Assembly: GCA_028023455.1 (NCBI GenBank)
Contig: JAQFVV010000012.1
Location: 8,346,499-8,410,498 of the forward strand
DNA: 64,000 bases
Direction: 5' to 3'
Origin: Epiperipatus broadwayi
Lineage: Eukaryota > Onychophora > Udeonychophora > Euonychophora > Peripatidae
The notes beneath the pieces were generated by a model, which was given only the letters and a program-made list of their open reading frames with translations, was not told the origin of the DNA and ran no database searches. Position numbers and translations under genes: made by a program. Below, in pieces: positions 23,241-35,819 of the stretch (positions are counted from its first letter, which is position 1; every line of letters begins with the position of its first letter).

Positions 23241-23821
23241 TAGTACATAGCATATAATAGTATTTGATAAACTTTGATAAAAAATAGAATACATATTGTT
23301 TATTTAACTACAACTTTGCAGAACTTTTCAACACTCATACATATATATTATAACGTAGCAATTGTTCTAAAATGCAATAATAAATATAATTTAAATATTT
23401 TTATTGGCTTATTATAAAGATAATATTATTATTTAAGTTTTATATTTTATAAAATGATCTTCACAATTCCAATCTGTCTTCTCATGTGTTAATTTTTTTG
23501 AAATTTTGTAGATTTTATATATAAACATGCATACTAAATTAAGATTTAATAAAGTGGCATACCTTGTAAAAACACATAATATTTTAAATACATGAATGAG
23601 TGATTAAAACCAAGATTAGTAAAGCAATAATCATATTAGTTTATATGTAATATTAAAATAATTTGTAGTAGTCAATATAACTTTGATTTAATGCTTGAAC
23701 CTGTATATGTGTGCACTTGTGTTTTATTCTATGTCTATTCATCTATTTTAACATTTAAAGAAGTAATTAAGATTTCAACATAAAGTTGTTATTTTCATTT
23801 TTAAATAAAATATCAATTGTC

Positions 23822-23922
23822 TTGCATTGGTGGTCGAGAGGTCAGCGCGACTGCCTTGCACTTGCAGGCAGTTGCCTGGGTTGCGGGTTCGCGCCCGGCC
23901 GATGCTATGACACTTTAAAAAA
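23822..23922 (+). mobile_element. Young tRNA-like retroposon (class II tRNA-derived mini-SINE)
   Basis: A perfect 19-base target duplication, AAATAAAATATCAATTGTC, flanks the insert (23,803-23,821 and 23,923-23,941), and the insert ends in an A run. Its body folds like a tRNA: GCATTGG (23,824) pairs with CCGATGC, and the D arm is GTCG...CGAC. The A box TGGTCGAGAGG is a perfect match and the B box GGTTCGCGCCC is near-consensus. A long variable region suggests a Ser- or Leu-type (class II) ancestor. The anticodon loop is irregular, so it is not a functional tRNA gene. A short tail, CTATGACACTTT, precedes the A run. The intact CpGs and perfect duplication indicate recent insertion. Confidence 0.8.
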
Positions 23923-23944
23923 AAATAAAATATCAATTGTCATG

Positions 23945-25705
23945 AGGATAAAATAAATAAACTAATTAAAGATGGGTTATTTTAATATTTATAAAATAAA
24001 TATTTAAGGGAACGTTTTTAAAAAATATTTATTAAAATATTATATGCAATTTAAAATAATTTTTATTGCAAGAAAGCCTGCATTTTTTTCATAAGGACTT
24101 TTCTTTTGTACATGACTATGTGTGTACCTATCTAAATCATGGAAAACCTGATGTCAAAGATAAAAGAGATTAATAGATTTGAATGGAATTATGACTCTTT
24201 ACTTACACTGTCTAAGTGATGATGTTTTAATTGATATGTCAGTAGAAACCTATAAATAAAGGTTCATTAGTTAAATCATGCTCTTTTACCTGTTATCTAT
24301 TGGTCTGCTTAATCTTAAATCTGCACATATATATATAATTGTCATATTGATCATGGTTATTCCATCTTGCAGGGTTATGGAAAAATTTTACTAAGCATTT
24401 GCTTTGGAAAAATGTATCTCCTGAGATTGTCAATATGAGTAAACAACACCACTAACCAGATAAGAATGCACAAATTAATGGAATTGAAATGGTTTTTTAA
24501 AAATTGCAAATCTATTAAATTACTTGAAAGAACATTATTCATTATATAAACTTTTACTAAAAGTAAAAAATGATTTGTTTTTTTGGTTGATTTCTTTTGG
24601 TTAATTTATTATGCAAACACTTGTGTACTTGATATATTTTAAGAATAAAGTTATTACAGGTTAAATCAAAGTGTTTTTCTTTACAACATTTAGAATCAAT
24701 TATAGTCACCTTAAGGGATGTTGCTAATTTGATCTTATAATATACTAACCAACGGACAAAAAGCAATTTATTTAGAATATTACCTATTGTGCCAACTATT
24801 TCACTAATGGATTTATTTTAAAAGATGAATTAGTGTATGTATAAATAATTTATTTTGAAATAAATTGATTACAACATTCTTTGGATTTCACATATAGAAG
24901 CGTTAAAGAATTATATAAATATTTTCATCTTGACAAATCTTGTGGTAAATACAAACACTGAAACTTCATCTTCATGGGAAATAAAGAACTGTTAAAGAAA
25001 TTTAATATGTAGAAATTATTTATTGTATTTTATTATTTATTCTATTGTTACATCCTCATAATAGCAACCACAGAGAGGATGGAAAATCATAAGACTTGGA
25101 AATGCAGGTATTTTACTGTGGAAATATGTAATTATATTTAATATTATGAGATTATTTATGTGTGGAAATCTTTATTTAGAGTAGAGCTGTTTGTTTAAAA
25201 TTTATAGTTAAATTAATATTTATGATAATTTATTTTAAGTAGCATCTTGTCTTATTGATCTTAATAATAATAATTCCAGTCTACATTGCACTGATGTATT
25301 GTTATGTGTCTTAATAGTATAATTTAATAGAGTTAAGCTCTTTTATTAATGCTATATATACTTTAAAAGCCTTGAATTAATGCCATTAACACTGATGCTT
25401 TATATTTATATGTATCTTGAATATTTGAAATTTAAAAGAGAACTGTTTTAGAATCCATAGTAATCAGTTCTTAGATTTTATGGGATTTAATCATTCAGTA
25501 GAGGAAATTATGTTCCTGATGACTTTGTATTTAATGTAATACCACATATGTAAATTCATAATAATATTGTATTCTATTATCATGCAGTAGAGGAAGTCTC
25601 CTGATGGTTTATATTTTAGCATGTGTTAGGCACATTTTGTACTGCCATATATATCTCTGTCAAATTACAAATATAGGGTAAATATATTTCTTAAGATACT
25701 ATGAA
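23945..25705. other. AT-rich sequence without recognised feature
   Basis: No RNA, coding region or repeat family was recognised. AGAGAGGATGGAA occurs near 21.58 and 25.07 kb, and a shorter AGAGGATGGAA near 27.64 kb, as a minor dispersed word. Confidence 0.5.
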
Positions 25706-25710
25706 ATGAT

Positions 25711-25925
25711 TAGTATATGCATTGTTAGTAATATCACAGCAAATAAGTGCATATACTAACCTGTTTGCTGTGATATTACTAACAATTGTTTGCTGTGATA
25801 TTACTAACGTTGTGCATATACTAACCTATTTGCTGTGATATTACTAACAATTGTTTGCTGTGATATTACTAACAGTTGGTGCATATACTAACCTGTTTGC
25901 TGTGATATTACTAACAGTTGAATGT
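25711..25925. repeat. Tandem array, 65-67 bp unit built on TTGCTGTGATATTACTAAC
   Basis: GCATATACTAACC recurs at 25,749, 25,814 and 25,881. Within each longer unit TTGCTGTGATATTACTAAC occurs twice. The array is preceded by one inverted copy (GTTAGTAATATCACAGCAAA near 25,727). The right edge, GTTGAATGTATTT, matches in inverted form the palindromic element at 2.85-2.9 kb, so the array seems to have grown from a MITE end. Confidence 0.75.
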
Positions 25926-28080
25926 ATTTGGAATATTTAAATAAAATTAAACTTTGAAACATTTGACACACATATTAGGTGATGGAAATAGTCCAATATA
26001 AAAATACAGCTAGAACACCATCATCACAAACCTTCAGAAAAACACTATGAAATGATGTTTGGTTTTATATGATATAAACATAGGGCTGATGGAGCAAAGG
26101 GTGAATAAAGATAAAATCAATCATAGTAAACTATATATTAAATAATTATTATTTAAAGCTTATTTTGATGCTATGATAAACAACTTTCTTTTAATACATG
26201 ACTCATCTAATCACATGTATAGTTACATTCACATACTATAATAGATATAGGTATGTTAAAAATTAAAGTTTTATGTTCTACATTCAAAAAAATATCAGAT
26301 TTTTTATATTAATAATTTTCAAGTATTATTATTATGATTTATTTGTAAATAAATTTATTTATATTTATTAAATTACTTTGCATTTTCTATTTTATATTTT
26401 CACATTCCATCTTCTAATTGGCAGTATTTATTTATTTGAATATACACAGATCTACTAGAAAATAATATTAATATTAATCACCATTATTAGCATTTATATA
26501 TTAAATGTTAAGGCTTAGTTATTGTAGGATATAATTTGGATACAATAAAATACCTTGTGTTATCCTGCTAATTGATTATAAGATTTATAATTAAATAATA
26601 AAATCATGAGATCCCATTGAGGCTTATTTATTATACTTAAATATTCTAAGCCCTGAGATATTATTTATAATTATTTATTTACATATTAATTAAAATCCTG
26701 AGATACCATTAAGTCTTAAACATTATATACTGCAACTCTGAGATACTATTAAGTATTTAAGAATTTTTATTTAAATTTTAGAGAGCTTACTTTTTATAAA
26801 ATTGACTGTTAGAATATATAACATAGATGTTTTTCTATATGTATAATATGTAACATTACAGTAGAAATAAATTTTTTTTAAAATAATAAATTGAGGGGAT
26901 ACATTTACATACTTTTTACTCTATGTTCATTCATTTTATGAAAAAAGAATATGAAAAAAAATTACTTTACTATATTTTTATTTTTCAAATATAAAGGCTT
27001 TTATTACAATTAAATGTGTTTGGAATAATATTGGTTTTTTTCAATAACTTTTTCTTATAGATACATAATAGTAATCATGTTTTTAAAAAACCATGATCTC
27101 TCTCATTGTTCTGATGTTTTTAAGTCAGTATCAACTTTAAGTATGTTCTAAAATATTGTAAAATTTTTATTGTTAAACTTAGAAAACATTTTTTACCAAA
27201 ATACTGTACATTAAATTCAGAAAGGATAGTAAAAGAAGAATTAAATATATGTACTTTCAATATAAATTGAAGAAATTTTAATAATAAATATAATCACATA
27301 TAATTAATGTTTTTTGTTTGTTTATTTACATTTTTAGATACATTGCAGATTCATTGTATTTCATTATGAGCTTTCTAAATTAATCTGTGATTTTATGAAA
27401 ATTTATAAAAGATGATAAATGAAATATTTAAAAGTTTGAAAAAGAAAGAAAAAATAAAGATTTACTAAAGTTATTTAAAAAATCCATAATATAAATATTA
27501 GTATTTATCAATTTGAAAATTTACAGTCAAATAATGTAAGAAGAAATGTAATTGTTGGTCAGAAGGTAGGTTTAGGAAAGATTACAGATTAAAAGCATAT
27601 TTTTTAAAGATGATATGATTTCTTTGTAGAGGATGGAAAACAAATGAGTGATTGTATGCAAACACTAGTTTAATAAGAATAGACGAAATACATTGATAAT
27701 CAAAAAATAACCAAGTAGCTTGTTTCTCAAGAGTTCACTTAAAAATTTCACTTTAAGTTTGGGCACTAGAAGTGACAGCTTTGATTTTGCAATGCATAGA
27801 ACTTAAGCTCTAGAATCCATTAGTTTTCTATGGTGCTCAACCAATTATTAGCAAAATGTTTTGCTAGTGTATTTATATCAAGGAAGAGTGAGTTGAAGTT
27901 TCTTATTTGTTTGATATTAATGAGCAATGATTGGATTACAAAAAATTAGATAACCTGGAAAGAGGTAATGTGATTTAAACATAGTAAAATTTATTTACTA
28001 TTTGATTGAACCTTTTTTTGTTTATTTATATTTACAAAGAGGTAAGAAGAATAGGATGGTAATTTATTTATATAACAAAA
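25926..28080. other. AT-rich sequence without recognised feature
   Basis: Only AT-rich DNA with short words such as CTGAGATAC.ATTAAG repeated a few times near 26.6-26.75 kb. No gene was recognised. Confidence 0.5.
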
Positions 28081-28216
28081 TTCAAGCATATATATACAAA
28101 TATGCTTTATGAAATATTCAATGCATAAAACACCTCCTACCAGTTTTATTTAGTGTTTTTATTTTAGTTTATGCATTGGATATTTCATAAAGCATGTCTA
28201 TATATGTATGCTTGAA
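28081..28216. repeat. Foldback with about 50-bp arms
   Basis: TTCAAGCATATATATA at 28,081 and TATATATGTATGCTTGAA ending at 28,216 are inverted. The inner arms ATGCTTTATGAAATATTCAA and TTGGATATTTCATAAAGCAT also pair. The loop is about 36 bases. This is a MITE-like hairpin with no visible coding content. Confidence 0.7.
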
Positions 28217-31200
28217 GTTTGTTAAATTTATATTAATAAAGGTTTTCATAATTATATATATTATTTTTAATGTTTTCACAATTTTATGATGCAAGCAAAG
28301 TATTTTGGGGTTAAACTATGTATAATTTTGTATTACTTTTCAATGTTTTGATAAAATAACATCGACCATTTTCAATATCAAGTTTTTAAAGGAAAAAAAA
28401 CTTTAATTTTGAAAATGGCAGATGCTATTTCATCGTAATGTTGGGAAGTAATAAAAATAGTAAATATTTTATATATATTGTAATTTATTAAGAAAAAAAA
28501 GATTAGTTAAAAAATTAATATATTTAAGAAGTAGATTTTTAAAAATATAATTTGATAAAAGTAAAAGATGGCATCATATTGTTCTTTTAAAATAGAATAA
28601 AACTATTTATTAAGAATGAGTGGGGAAAAGAATCAGGAGAAATAGAGATCCTTTTTATAAGCTAAAAGAAAATTTAAGTGCAATAGCAAACTAATCATTA
28701 CTGCTGCGGATAACATCAATGCCAAAACTGCAGAACTAGCAACAGGTTTTGCTGGGAAGACATAGGAGTGTCGATTGGGCTTCATGCCTCAAGTCCTTCA
28801 CAAAATCAACTGTCCTTATCTGGAATCAATGCCTGGAAACAATTCTTAAGTCATAAAGGAGATGCTGCTGCATACTCTCTCTCTTCCATTGTCAAGCTGA
28901 AGAATTGAAGACAAGCTCTGAAAGCATCGATGGAGACTAAAAGGCTAACCAGTTGGAAAGTAACACTAATGAAAAACAAATCAATGGAATTGTGTTATTT
29001 TAATATCATGAAAAATCTAGGTAAATATATTTTCAATAATAACTATCTAGACACTTTATTTTTAAATGAAATAAACTTTAATGAAGCATTATCATAAAAG
29101 TTATTCTGAAAGTAATCATTTATATATTTTTTCTATGTAAAGCATTATTATGTTGCTTAATTATTATTTGGTCTATTCTTTCTCTCTTGTCATTGCATTA
29201 CCATTAATTTAAAGATATAGATATTTATTATGTTGTGTTAAATATGCAAGACTCCCTGATTAAGAGCAGGAGCTAGTTTCTGATATTTCAAGCACTGGAT
29301 TGGTGTGCCTGTCATCTGAGCATTCCGGCTATATAACAGTTTGATTCTCAAAACAAATAAAATGCTTTGGATGTCAGGGTTTTTATTCCAACAGTTAAGG
29401 TGGGCTATAGTCAGGAAATGTGGCATGGTTATGCTTTGTATAGCCACAATCTAGCCTTGGGTATCATTGATGGTTAAACCATCAATGGTATTCTCCCCTC
29501 TGCTTGAAGTGTCAGTCCATTCTCAGAAGTATTAATAATATAATTCAATAACTGCACAAAGTAAATGATAGAAAAGAAGAGGTCTTATAATAAAGAATGA
29601 AATGATAAATATAAAAGAAATTGTTAAATAAATAATATTCTGATGATAATAATAAAATACTAATGTTCAAGAATAAACAGTAGCCTGTTAAAATAAATAA
29701 ATACAAGTGCTGCAACATGCAGTCAAAGTTGCCCAAAATGTCATTTTAAAAAAATAGATAAGCCTATGAATAGAAGAAAAAGAAGTATAAAGAATAAATA
29801 TGTATTGAGCTTGATAATAATCTCATCAAAGCAAAAAGATATAAAATAATAATTACTAAGAAAGATATGTATTAAGCATTATAAGTTAAACCTATTAATG
29901 CTAATAAGTGTGTTAAAGTAAAAGGTTAAAACTAAAGTAAAGTAAGATATTAAAAGGTAGTTAAAATCAAAAAATATAAAAGTATATTAGAAAGATATTA
30001 AAAATATAGTAAGTAATCTGGTTAAGATAAAATAAAGTTAAGATATTTAGATGATATAAAGAAGTAATAAAGTAATTTGTAGGGGCCTAGTACAATATAT
30101 ATTGGCTGTATGAAAGTAAACAATATATTATGTCTTGAATAATTTAATATTCAAAGCTTTTTAAATAAAAACAACTGGTTATACAGCTATCAAATTGGGA
30201 TAACAGATTAAGAAATAAATATTTAATCATCTTAGTTGTAAGATAACTGAAAGATAAAGTGCCATATTTAACAATTGAGAATTAATTACCTTTATAGTTT
30301 ACATTGAAATTCTGGTGATTTCTACAGTATTATCATTTAGATTTGGATGAAATGGATAATAGTAAACTTTCTATTGCAAAATTAATCTGCATAAGCATTA
30401 TATATTTAGTAAATTCTAAGTAACAAAACTATTAATGATCTACCTTTCCATTAATTGTATTATGTGGTACTTAAAGAGAAGGTGAAGATTTTTGCATTTT
30501 GACAAATTTATATTTTGATATTAGATAGTATGGAAAAATAATATTAAAGAATGAAAAAGTATAGTTTGCACATCTCTCAACCTTCTTGCAAGGAATAGAC
30601 TAAACTTCAAATGCATCACAGTTAACTAGCCATATCTATGATCTAAAGTTCAAAACCATGTCAGTTAAATTGTTTTCATTATTTGGCATACAAAAATTAA
30701 TTTGAAATTAGCTTAAATTTTATTTCTTTTAGGTACCTGACCCATGACCAACATAGTTAGCAATACAAATTGATTGCTAAATCAATGTTTAGATATTTAA
30801 GACGACAGTGTTGGGCAAAGATCCTTATCATTCAGCAGTCAAAAAGTCTGCGGGACGATGTTTTCTCTTTCTCTGTTCCACTTTATAGAGCTGTTAGAAA
30901 AGTCTTTGTTTTACAATGAGCCATTTAAAGACTGTTTTACTTTTTTATCTACTTCTACGCCACTGAATTCTGCTCGGCTAATATTTAATTCATATTTCAG
31001 GATTACAGTCTTTCTGATTATTTTTTAAGAAACCTATGAAAGTATTATTCTTTTTTAATTTTCACATATATTTATAAATAATTATTTAATTAGTTTAATT
31101 TGTTGCTGGTAATACGTGTATATTTGAAAACAAAATATTATTTAATCATCCGAATTTTGCCAGAAGCAAAGTTTTCATGGCTTCTTCACAAAACTAAAGA

Positions 31201-31630
31201 ATTTATATATTGATTTTTATAAAGAAGCCATTAAAAATTCTTTTGACGTGAATGACTTTTTTTAACAGTGATAAATTTAAAAATTTATTTATACATTTGC
31301 AATATTATACTTTGCAATTTTTTATATGCAGTAGATATATTAATTTTAAAAATTTTAAATTATAATTGTTAGGAGTTCATTTTGCTAATATTAGAAAGTG
31401 ATATTATATTTTATAAATTTCCCTATATACAATATATATATAAATCACTTTCATTTAAAATTAAGAATTGTTGGATATACGGCTTACTGTATTAGGAAGT
31501 GATGATTGGTCGGTCATTGTTTTTTTTTTATTTATAAAATATAGAATGTTTTATTCAGAAAACTGATAAACATTAAACATAGAATATATTACATGGTAAT
31601 CAGGGGAATGAAAGTTCAATATTGATATCT
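28217..31630. other. AT-rich sequence with a few GC-richer islands
   Basis: The stretches 28,690-28,960, 29,240-29,520 and 30,770-31,000 are richer in GC than their surroundings but show no long open frame, domain or repeat that I recognise. They may be parts of unknown repeats or non-coding exons. Confidence 0.4.
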
Positions 31631-31634
31631 TGCT

Positions 31635-31722
31635 TGACACTGGCTAAAAAGACTAACATGAAGCATATCAGCAAGGAACGAGTCCGGGCTTTAGTATCTT
31701 GGTGATAGGTGACCACGCTTGC
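31635..31722 (+). repeat. 5S-rRNA-like sequence (pseudogene or SINE3-type head)
   Basis: GAAGCATATCAGCAAGG, GTCCGGGCTTTAGTATCTTG and TGATAGGTGACCACG follow one another as the A box, intermediate element and C box regions of 5S rRNA do (AGCTAAGCA, GGCCTGGTTAGTACTTG, GGATGGGTGACC). The 5' third of 5S is barely recognisable and the 3' end is lost. This fits a decayed 5S copy or the head of a 5S-derived SINE. The match was made by eye and needs an alignment. Confidence 0.45.
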
Positions 31723-33364
31723 ATGACTTATAATGTTCAATGATAGATCTAATCCTTTGTCCATGCTTTGTATGGTTAAATCGACCCTTCATATTGGAGG
31801 TCAATTCCAGAAAACTCAGAGTCTGGGCAATAATCATGAAGAGCAAGGTAAGTCATCACAAAGGGAAGCATGCAATTCAGCCTCAAATCACTTTCCAGGA
31901 TAGGAGCTTTCTATTCAGGAATGAAAGAGATCAGGTTTTGGGGGCCAAATCAAAATCAAATGAAAATGCATAAAATAATGTTATTAAATTTCAATCTACA
32001 TTTAGTTACTCTAGAGAATATTTAACTCTTTACTCTTGTGAAACATCTAGGGTCCATTATACTAGAGCTATCATGCATCGACATTACAGTTTTTAAAAAT
32101 ATTTTTTTGGTTTTGATATCAATTAAGGATAGTGAGCTAAATTTTGGTTATAAATAGGACATACTGTTCTTTGAGATAAATATATATTTTTGATAGATCT
32201 TCTTTACATGTGGACAAGATATAAACGATCTGTAATTTTATATAAGCATTGCAGAACATTTTTATGGTTGAGATGGAGTGGAAACTAGTTTTATAAATGT
32301 AAATTTGAAGATATTGTATTAGTTTAGTATTAACATGTATCAACAATTGTTTTTTGATTGGATAAAATATTTAATGGCATTTTATTCACAGAACTTGCTT
32401 TACATATGACTACATAATTCCCACTCTTGCTGTGCTTGTATTAGTGCATCTGGAAATATATGTATAATTATATGTCATAGTTATTTTACATTTTAAATAT
32501 TTTCCTGGTCTTCTAACAGATAAAATTATAATAACTAAGGTGCTTCAGTAATTATGCCTATTCAAATAACGCAATTGTATACAGATTATTTGAACATATA
32601 CATAATAAATGAACTAACGTATCTGATAAATATCTGTAACTAATCAAATATGTTAAAATAGCAATCTAATAATTTGACTATCACTTATTGTAAAGTTTTA
32701 CCAATCAATCTCACTCACGATACATGCATTTTACAGGAACCAGTATTCATCAGGTGATTTAGAGATTGAAATACCTGAACATCCATGTGGAAATGAGTGT
32801 AAGACTTTTCTATTTATATCTCTTAATTACAACCAATTGCTGTGCATAATTTGATGCAGCTCCAGAGCCATATAATCTGAAGCTCAAGATTTATGGATCA
32901 TGTTTCCCATTCTATAGCTTTAATCTGAGCAATAATAAAACATTCAATTTTTGGAATTTGGATGTTTTCACAAACCAGGATTTTCCATGAATGCATGCAA
33001 AGTGAGAAAGATTTGCCAGAGAAATTTTGTTCTGAATCATGGTTTAAGATGTATAACAAAATTTGGAAGAGTGCATCATGAATCTAAAAGATTTGATTAG
33101 TTATTGATATCTATCGTATGTAGTTTATTACATATATATTCATTATAGTGTCAAATTTCTGTTTTATTGTGTATTACAATGTGGATAAAAATTCTCACTT
33201 ATTATTAGAATGAATATGGAAGCATTAATGGATTAAATATATATGTGTTCTATTGATTGCTTAAAACAGTCAAGCACCAAAATCAAATTAGTTATAATTA
33301 GGATAATTAAAAATAGGATTATTGTTTCTGTGTGGACATTTAAGTATCATCTGACAAATGATAA
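31723..33364. other. AT-rich sequence without recognised feature
   Basis: The part up to 31,975 is somewhat GC-richer, with a 77-codon open frame (31,740-31,973) and an embedded GAGCAAGGTAAGTCA that looks like a splice donor, but no domain was recognised. The remainder is AT-rich. Confidence 0.4.
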
Positions 33365-33365
33365 T

Positions 33366-33391
33366 TTTTTTTTTTTGTGTGTGTGTGTGTG
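33366..33391. repeat. Poly-T plus (GT)n microsatellite
   Basis: A run of T is followed by about seven GT units. Confidence 0.85.
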
Positions 33392-34017
33392 AAATGCATG
33401 CAAAATGAAAAAAATTGGCTTAGGAAATTTGACACTGAATGATAATTTTAAAAAAATCAGATCTGAAAATTATATGGTTGCATAATGTGTATATATAAAT
33501 ATGTATAATAAAATAAAACCAGCTCTCTACTTTAGTGCCATCTATAGTAAGGTTGAAAAAACAATGATTACAAGATGATAGTAAGTTTAAATCTCATTTC
33601 CAGACCAATTTTTGATTTTTGCCTTTATCAATGGCTTGAGATTTATCATCATCTTTAACTATATATTTTGGGGCATCTCAAAAAAGGATGCTTCTGTGTA
33701 ATTCAAAGAATTGTGAATGTTGGATATATATTTAAAAATCCTGTCTTTATCTTATTTGTAAAGGAAAGTTATTTGTTAACATTATTTTTTAGAACGAATG
33801 TTATAGAAAATATGAAAAGCCTCTTAATCAAAAGTTCTGTAACAGCATGAGAATAAAATTTGCATAAAGTTCAAAATAGTATGTATTGAAGAGAGGGGGG
33901 TAAAGTTATGAAGAAAGAGGAAATGGAGAAGACAATTATTTCTAAAAAGCAGAAGGATTTAAACTAAATCAAAGCAGTAATTATGATACTGTAATATATA
34001 TATATATATGAGGTCTT

Positions 34018-34335
34018 TCTAGCAATGATATATATTGCAGAGGCTTCTACTATGTGGTGATGCTGAACTGAGATCAGACCCATGTAGCTCTCTGGCTTGC
34101 TAAGCTGAGTTTGAAGACATTACGTGTCTAAAACGTTCACGCTTGCAAGCTGAATAGAAACTGTTTCATAAATGCTCAGAGTTTGTGTTTAGATCTAGTT
34201 TCTTTATTCCTGTCTTTCACTGATGATAGCAAATAGCTTGAAATCATGATCTGAAAGTGGAATTAAAGTTAGAGATAGTGAATGCATGCTCTGATGTTTG
34301 TGTAAACATACGCTTGACGGTATTTTTGGTAGAAC
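34018..34335 (+). mobile_element. Hammerhead element H1b
   Basis: The body aligns with H1a. It contains GTTTGAAGACATTACGTGTC, GTTTAGATCTAGTTTC and, further upstream, GATGCTGAACTGAGATCAGA, which is the block shared with family M. The 3' part holds a nearly complete hammerhead ribozyme. It is flanked by (AT)n runs (about 33,994-34,009 and 34,350-34,365), which hide any target duplication. It has no coding capacity and is better preserved than H1a. Confidence 0.7.
34214..34257 (+). ncRNA. Hammerhead ribozyme, H1b (best preserved)
   Basis: Stem I is six perfect pairs, CTTTCA (34,214-34,219) with TGAAAG (34,252-34,257). The core CTGATGA is at 34,220-34,226. Stem II has three pairs, AGC-AAATA-GCT inside a U-U mismatch. 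GAAA is at 34,240-34,243. Stem III is the palindrome ATCATGAT (34,243-34,250), giving three pairs and a two-base loop, and C at 34,251 is the predicted cleavage base. Compared with H1a, one stem III pair has changed from C-G to U-A, a compensatory change. This type I fold with a minimal stem III is known from Penelope-like elements and animal retrozymes, where dimers cleave. Confidence 0.8.
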
Positions 34336-34339
34336 ACCA

Positions 34340-35238
34340 TCTGTTGACATATATATATATATATCTTGCAGGTACATTAAGTTTTTTCTGATAGTTTATT
34401 GAGAATAAAGTATTATAAACAAATACTAACACTAGATTATAAATGATGTTTACTTGATTTCTAGCTACCTTTTTTTAACACAGTGTATTCCAATATTTCA
34501 ATATTTACAGCTATGGCTTAAGCTTTAATAATCTTTTTACATCATTGGATTGCATAAATATTAATGTTTGTGTATATTAAATTACCTATTTGAAAGCTGG
34601 TAGATTTTATATGTACAGATTGTTTCAAATATAAGTCTCTAGTTATCTAAATGATAGATATAATAATTTGCAGTGTAAAATATTCAGGGCTGCTATGTGT
34701 GGGTGTGCAGAGCACAAAGGCACTTCATCACAGGGCTGCCACGATTCCAAGATAATTAATAAAATTTATACGTAAATGGAAATGTTTACATTTTTAAATG
34801 ACTTCATTGTTAGAAAAATATTCTGAATGTATATATTTTTTATTTAAATATGAGTGAGATTCTTCTTTACTTAAACTTATTGTAACAATTATTTGAGCCT
34901 TAAATTTTAAGGATCAACATTGAACTATACGTTTATAATCTTATCATTGTGCTAAATTGAACAGGCCAATACCATTTTGTTGTGATAATTAATAAAACTA
35001 ATATGTAAAGGTTTAGATTTCTGAATCATTTTTACTGTTAAAAACACGTTATTTTTTATTTAAATATAACTGGAATAATTCTTTATCTGGTAGTTTTATA
35101 ATAGCATGTTGAAACTGCTTGATGGTGTAATTTCTATGCAAATGCACTGAAATATGCCATTTAAGTGGTTGTGCCACTAGATAACATTCTATTCCAATGG
35201 TTAAGCATAGAAATAGTCTGTTTACTTCTCTGTGCACC
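34340..35238. other. AT-rich sequence, non-coding
   Basis: No gene was recognised. A small GC-richer patch (34,690-34,750, with GGGCTGC at both ends) is of unknown nature. Confidence 0.45.
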
Positions 35239-35578
35239 TATTTCTATGCTACAGCACAGAAATAGGATGTTTATTCTGCCGCAGAAGGATGCCATCGTTT
35301 ATGGTGAACTTTGTGGTACACAGTTTCTATGAACAATCCCAGTAAAACATTTCGCTATGGTATCTATTTGTATGCTACAGCACAAAAATAGGACATATTC
35401 TTATTATTCTGCCGCAGTTTCTATGAACAATCCCATTATTTAACATTTACGGTAGAGGTATTTACAGCACAGACAGTAGGATGTTTATTATCTGCCACTT
35501 GCGGTAAACTTTGTGTTACACAGTTTCTACGAACAATCCAATATTAAATTTCGCTACGGTATTTGGTGAGGGTGTCTA
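35239..35578. repeat. Degenerate three-unit tandem repeat, up to about 125 bp
   Basis: Each unit contains TACAGCACA, AGTAGGATGTT or ATAGGATGTT, TTCTGCCGCAG or its variant, CAGTTTCTATGAACAATCC and TTTCGCTA.GGTA. The second unit lacks the middle part. The motif is GC-richer than its surroundings and no coding reading runs through it. Confidence 0.65.
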
Positions 35579-35819
35579 TAATTGAGACTGTCCAAATTGT
35601 TCAAATTCACATGCCCAAGTCATTATTTTCCAAATCCAATGATGTAGTATGAGGTAATAAAAATTGTGGGAACTTTGACCCACTTCTCTAGACAAGGGTG
35701 ACACTTTAATCAATCGTCAAAGCAGAGGTATAAGCATGATTTTTATGAAATCATGCTAAAATTCACGTTTGCATGAGATAAATTGCGAGACCAATCGAAA
35801 ATCCCGTTTTTCTTTTTGG

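Noticed and set aside
23824-23905. Functional tRNA gene
   Set aside because: Irregular anticodon loop, perfect flanking target duplication and an A run at the end mark it as a retroposed tRNA-like element.
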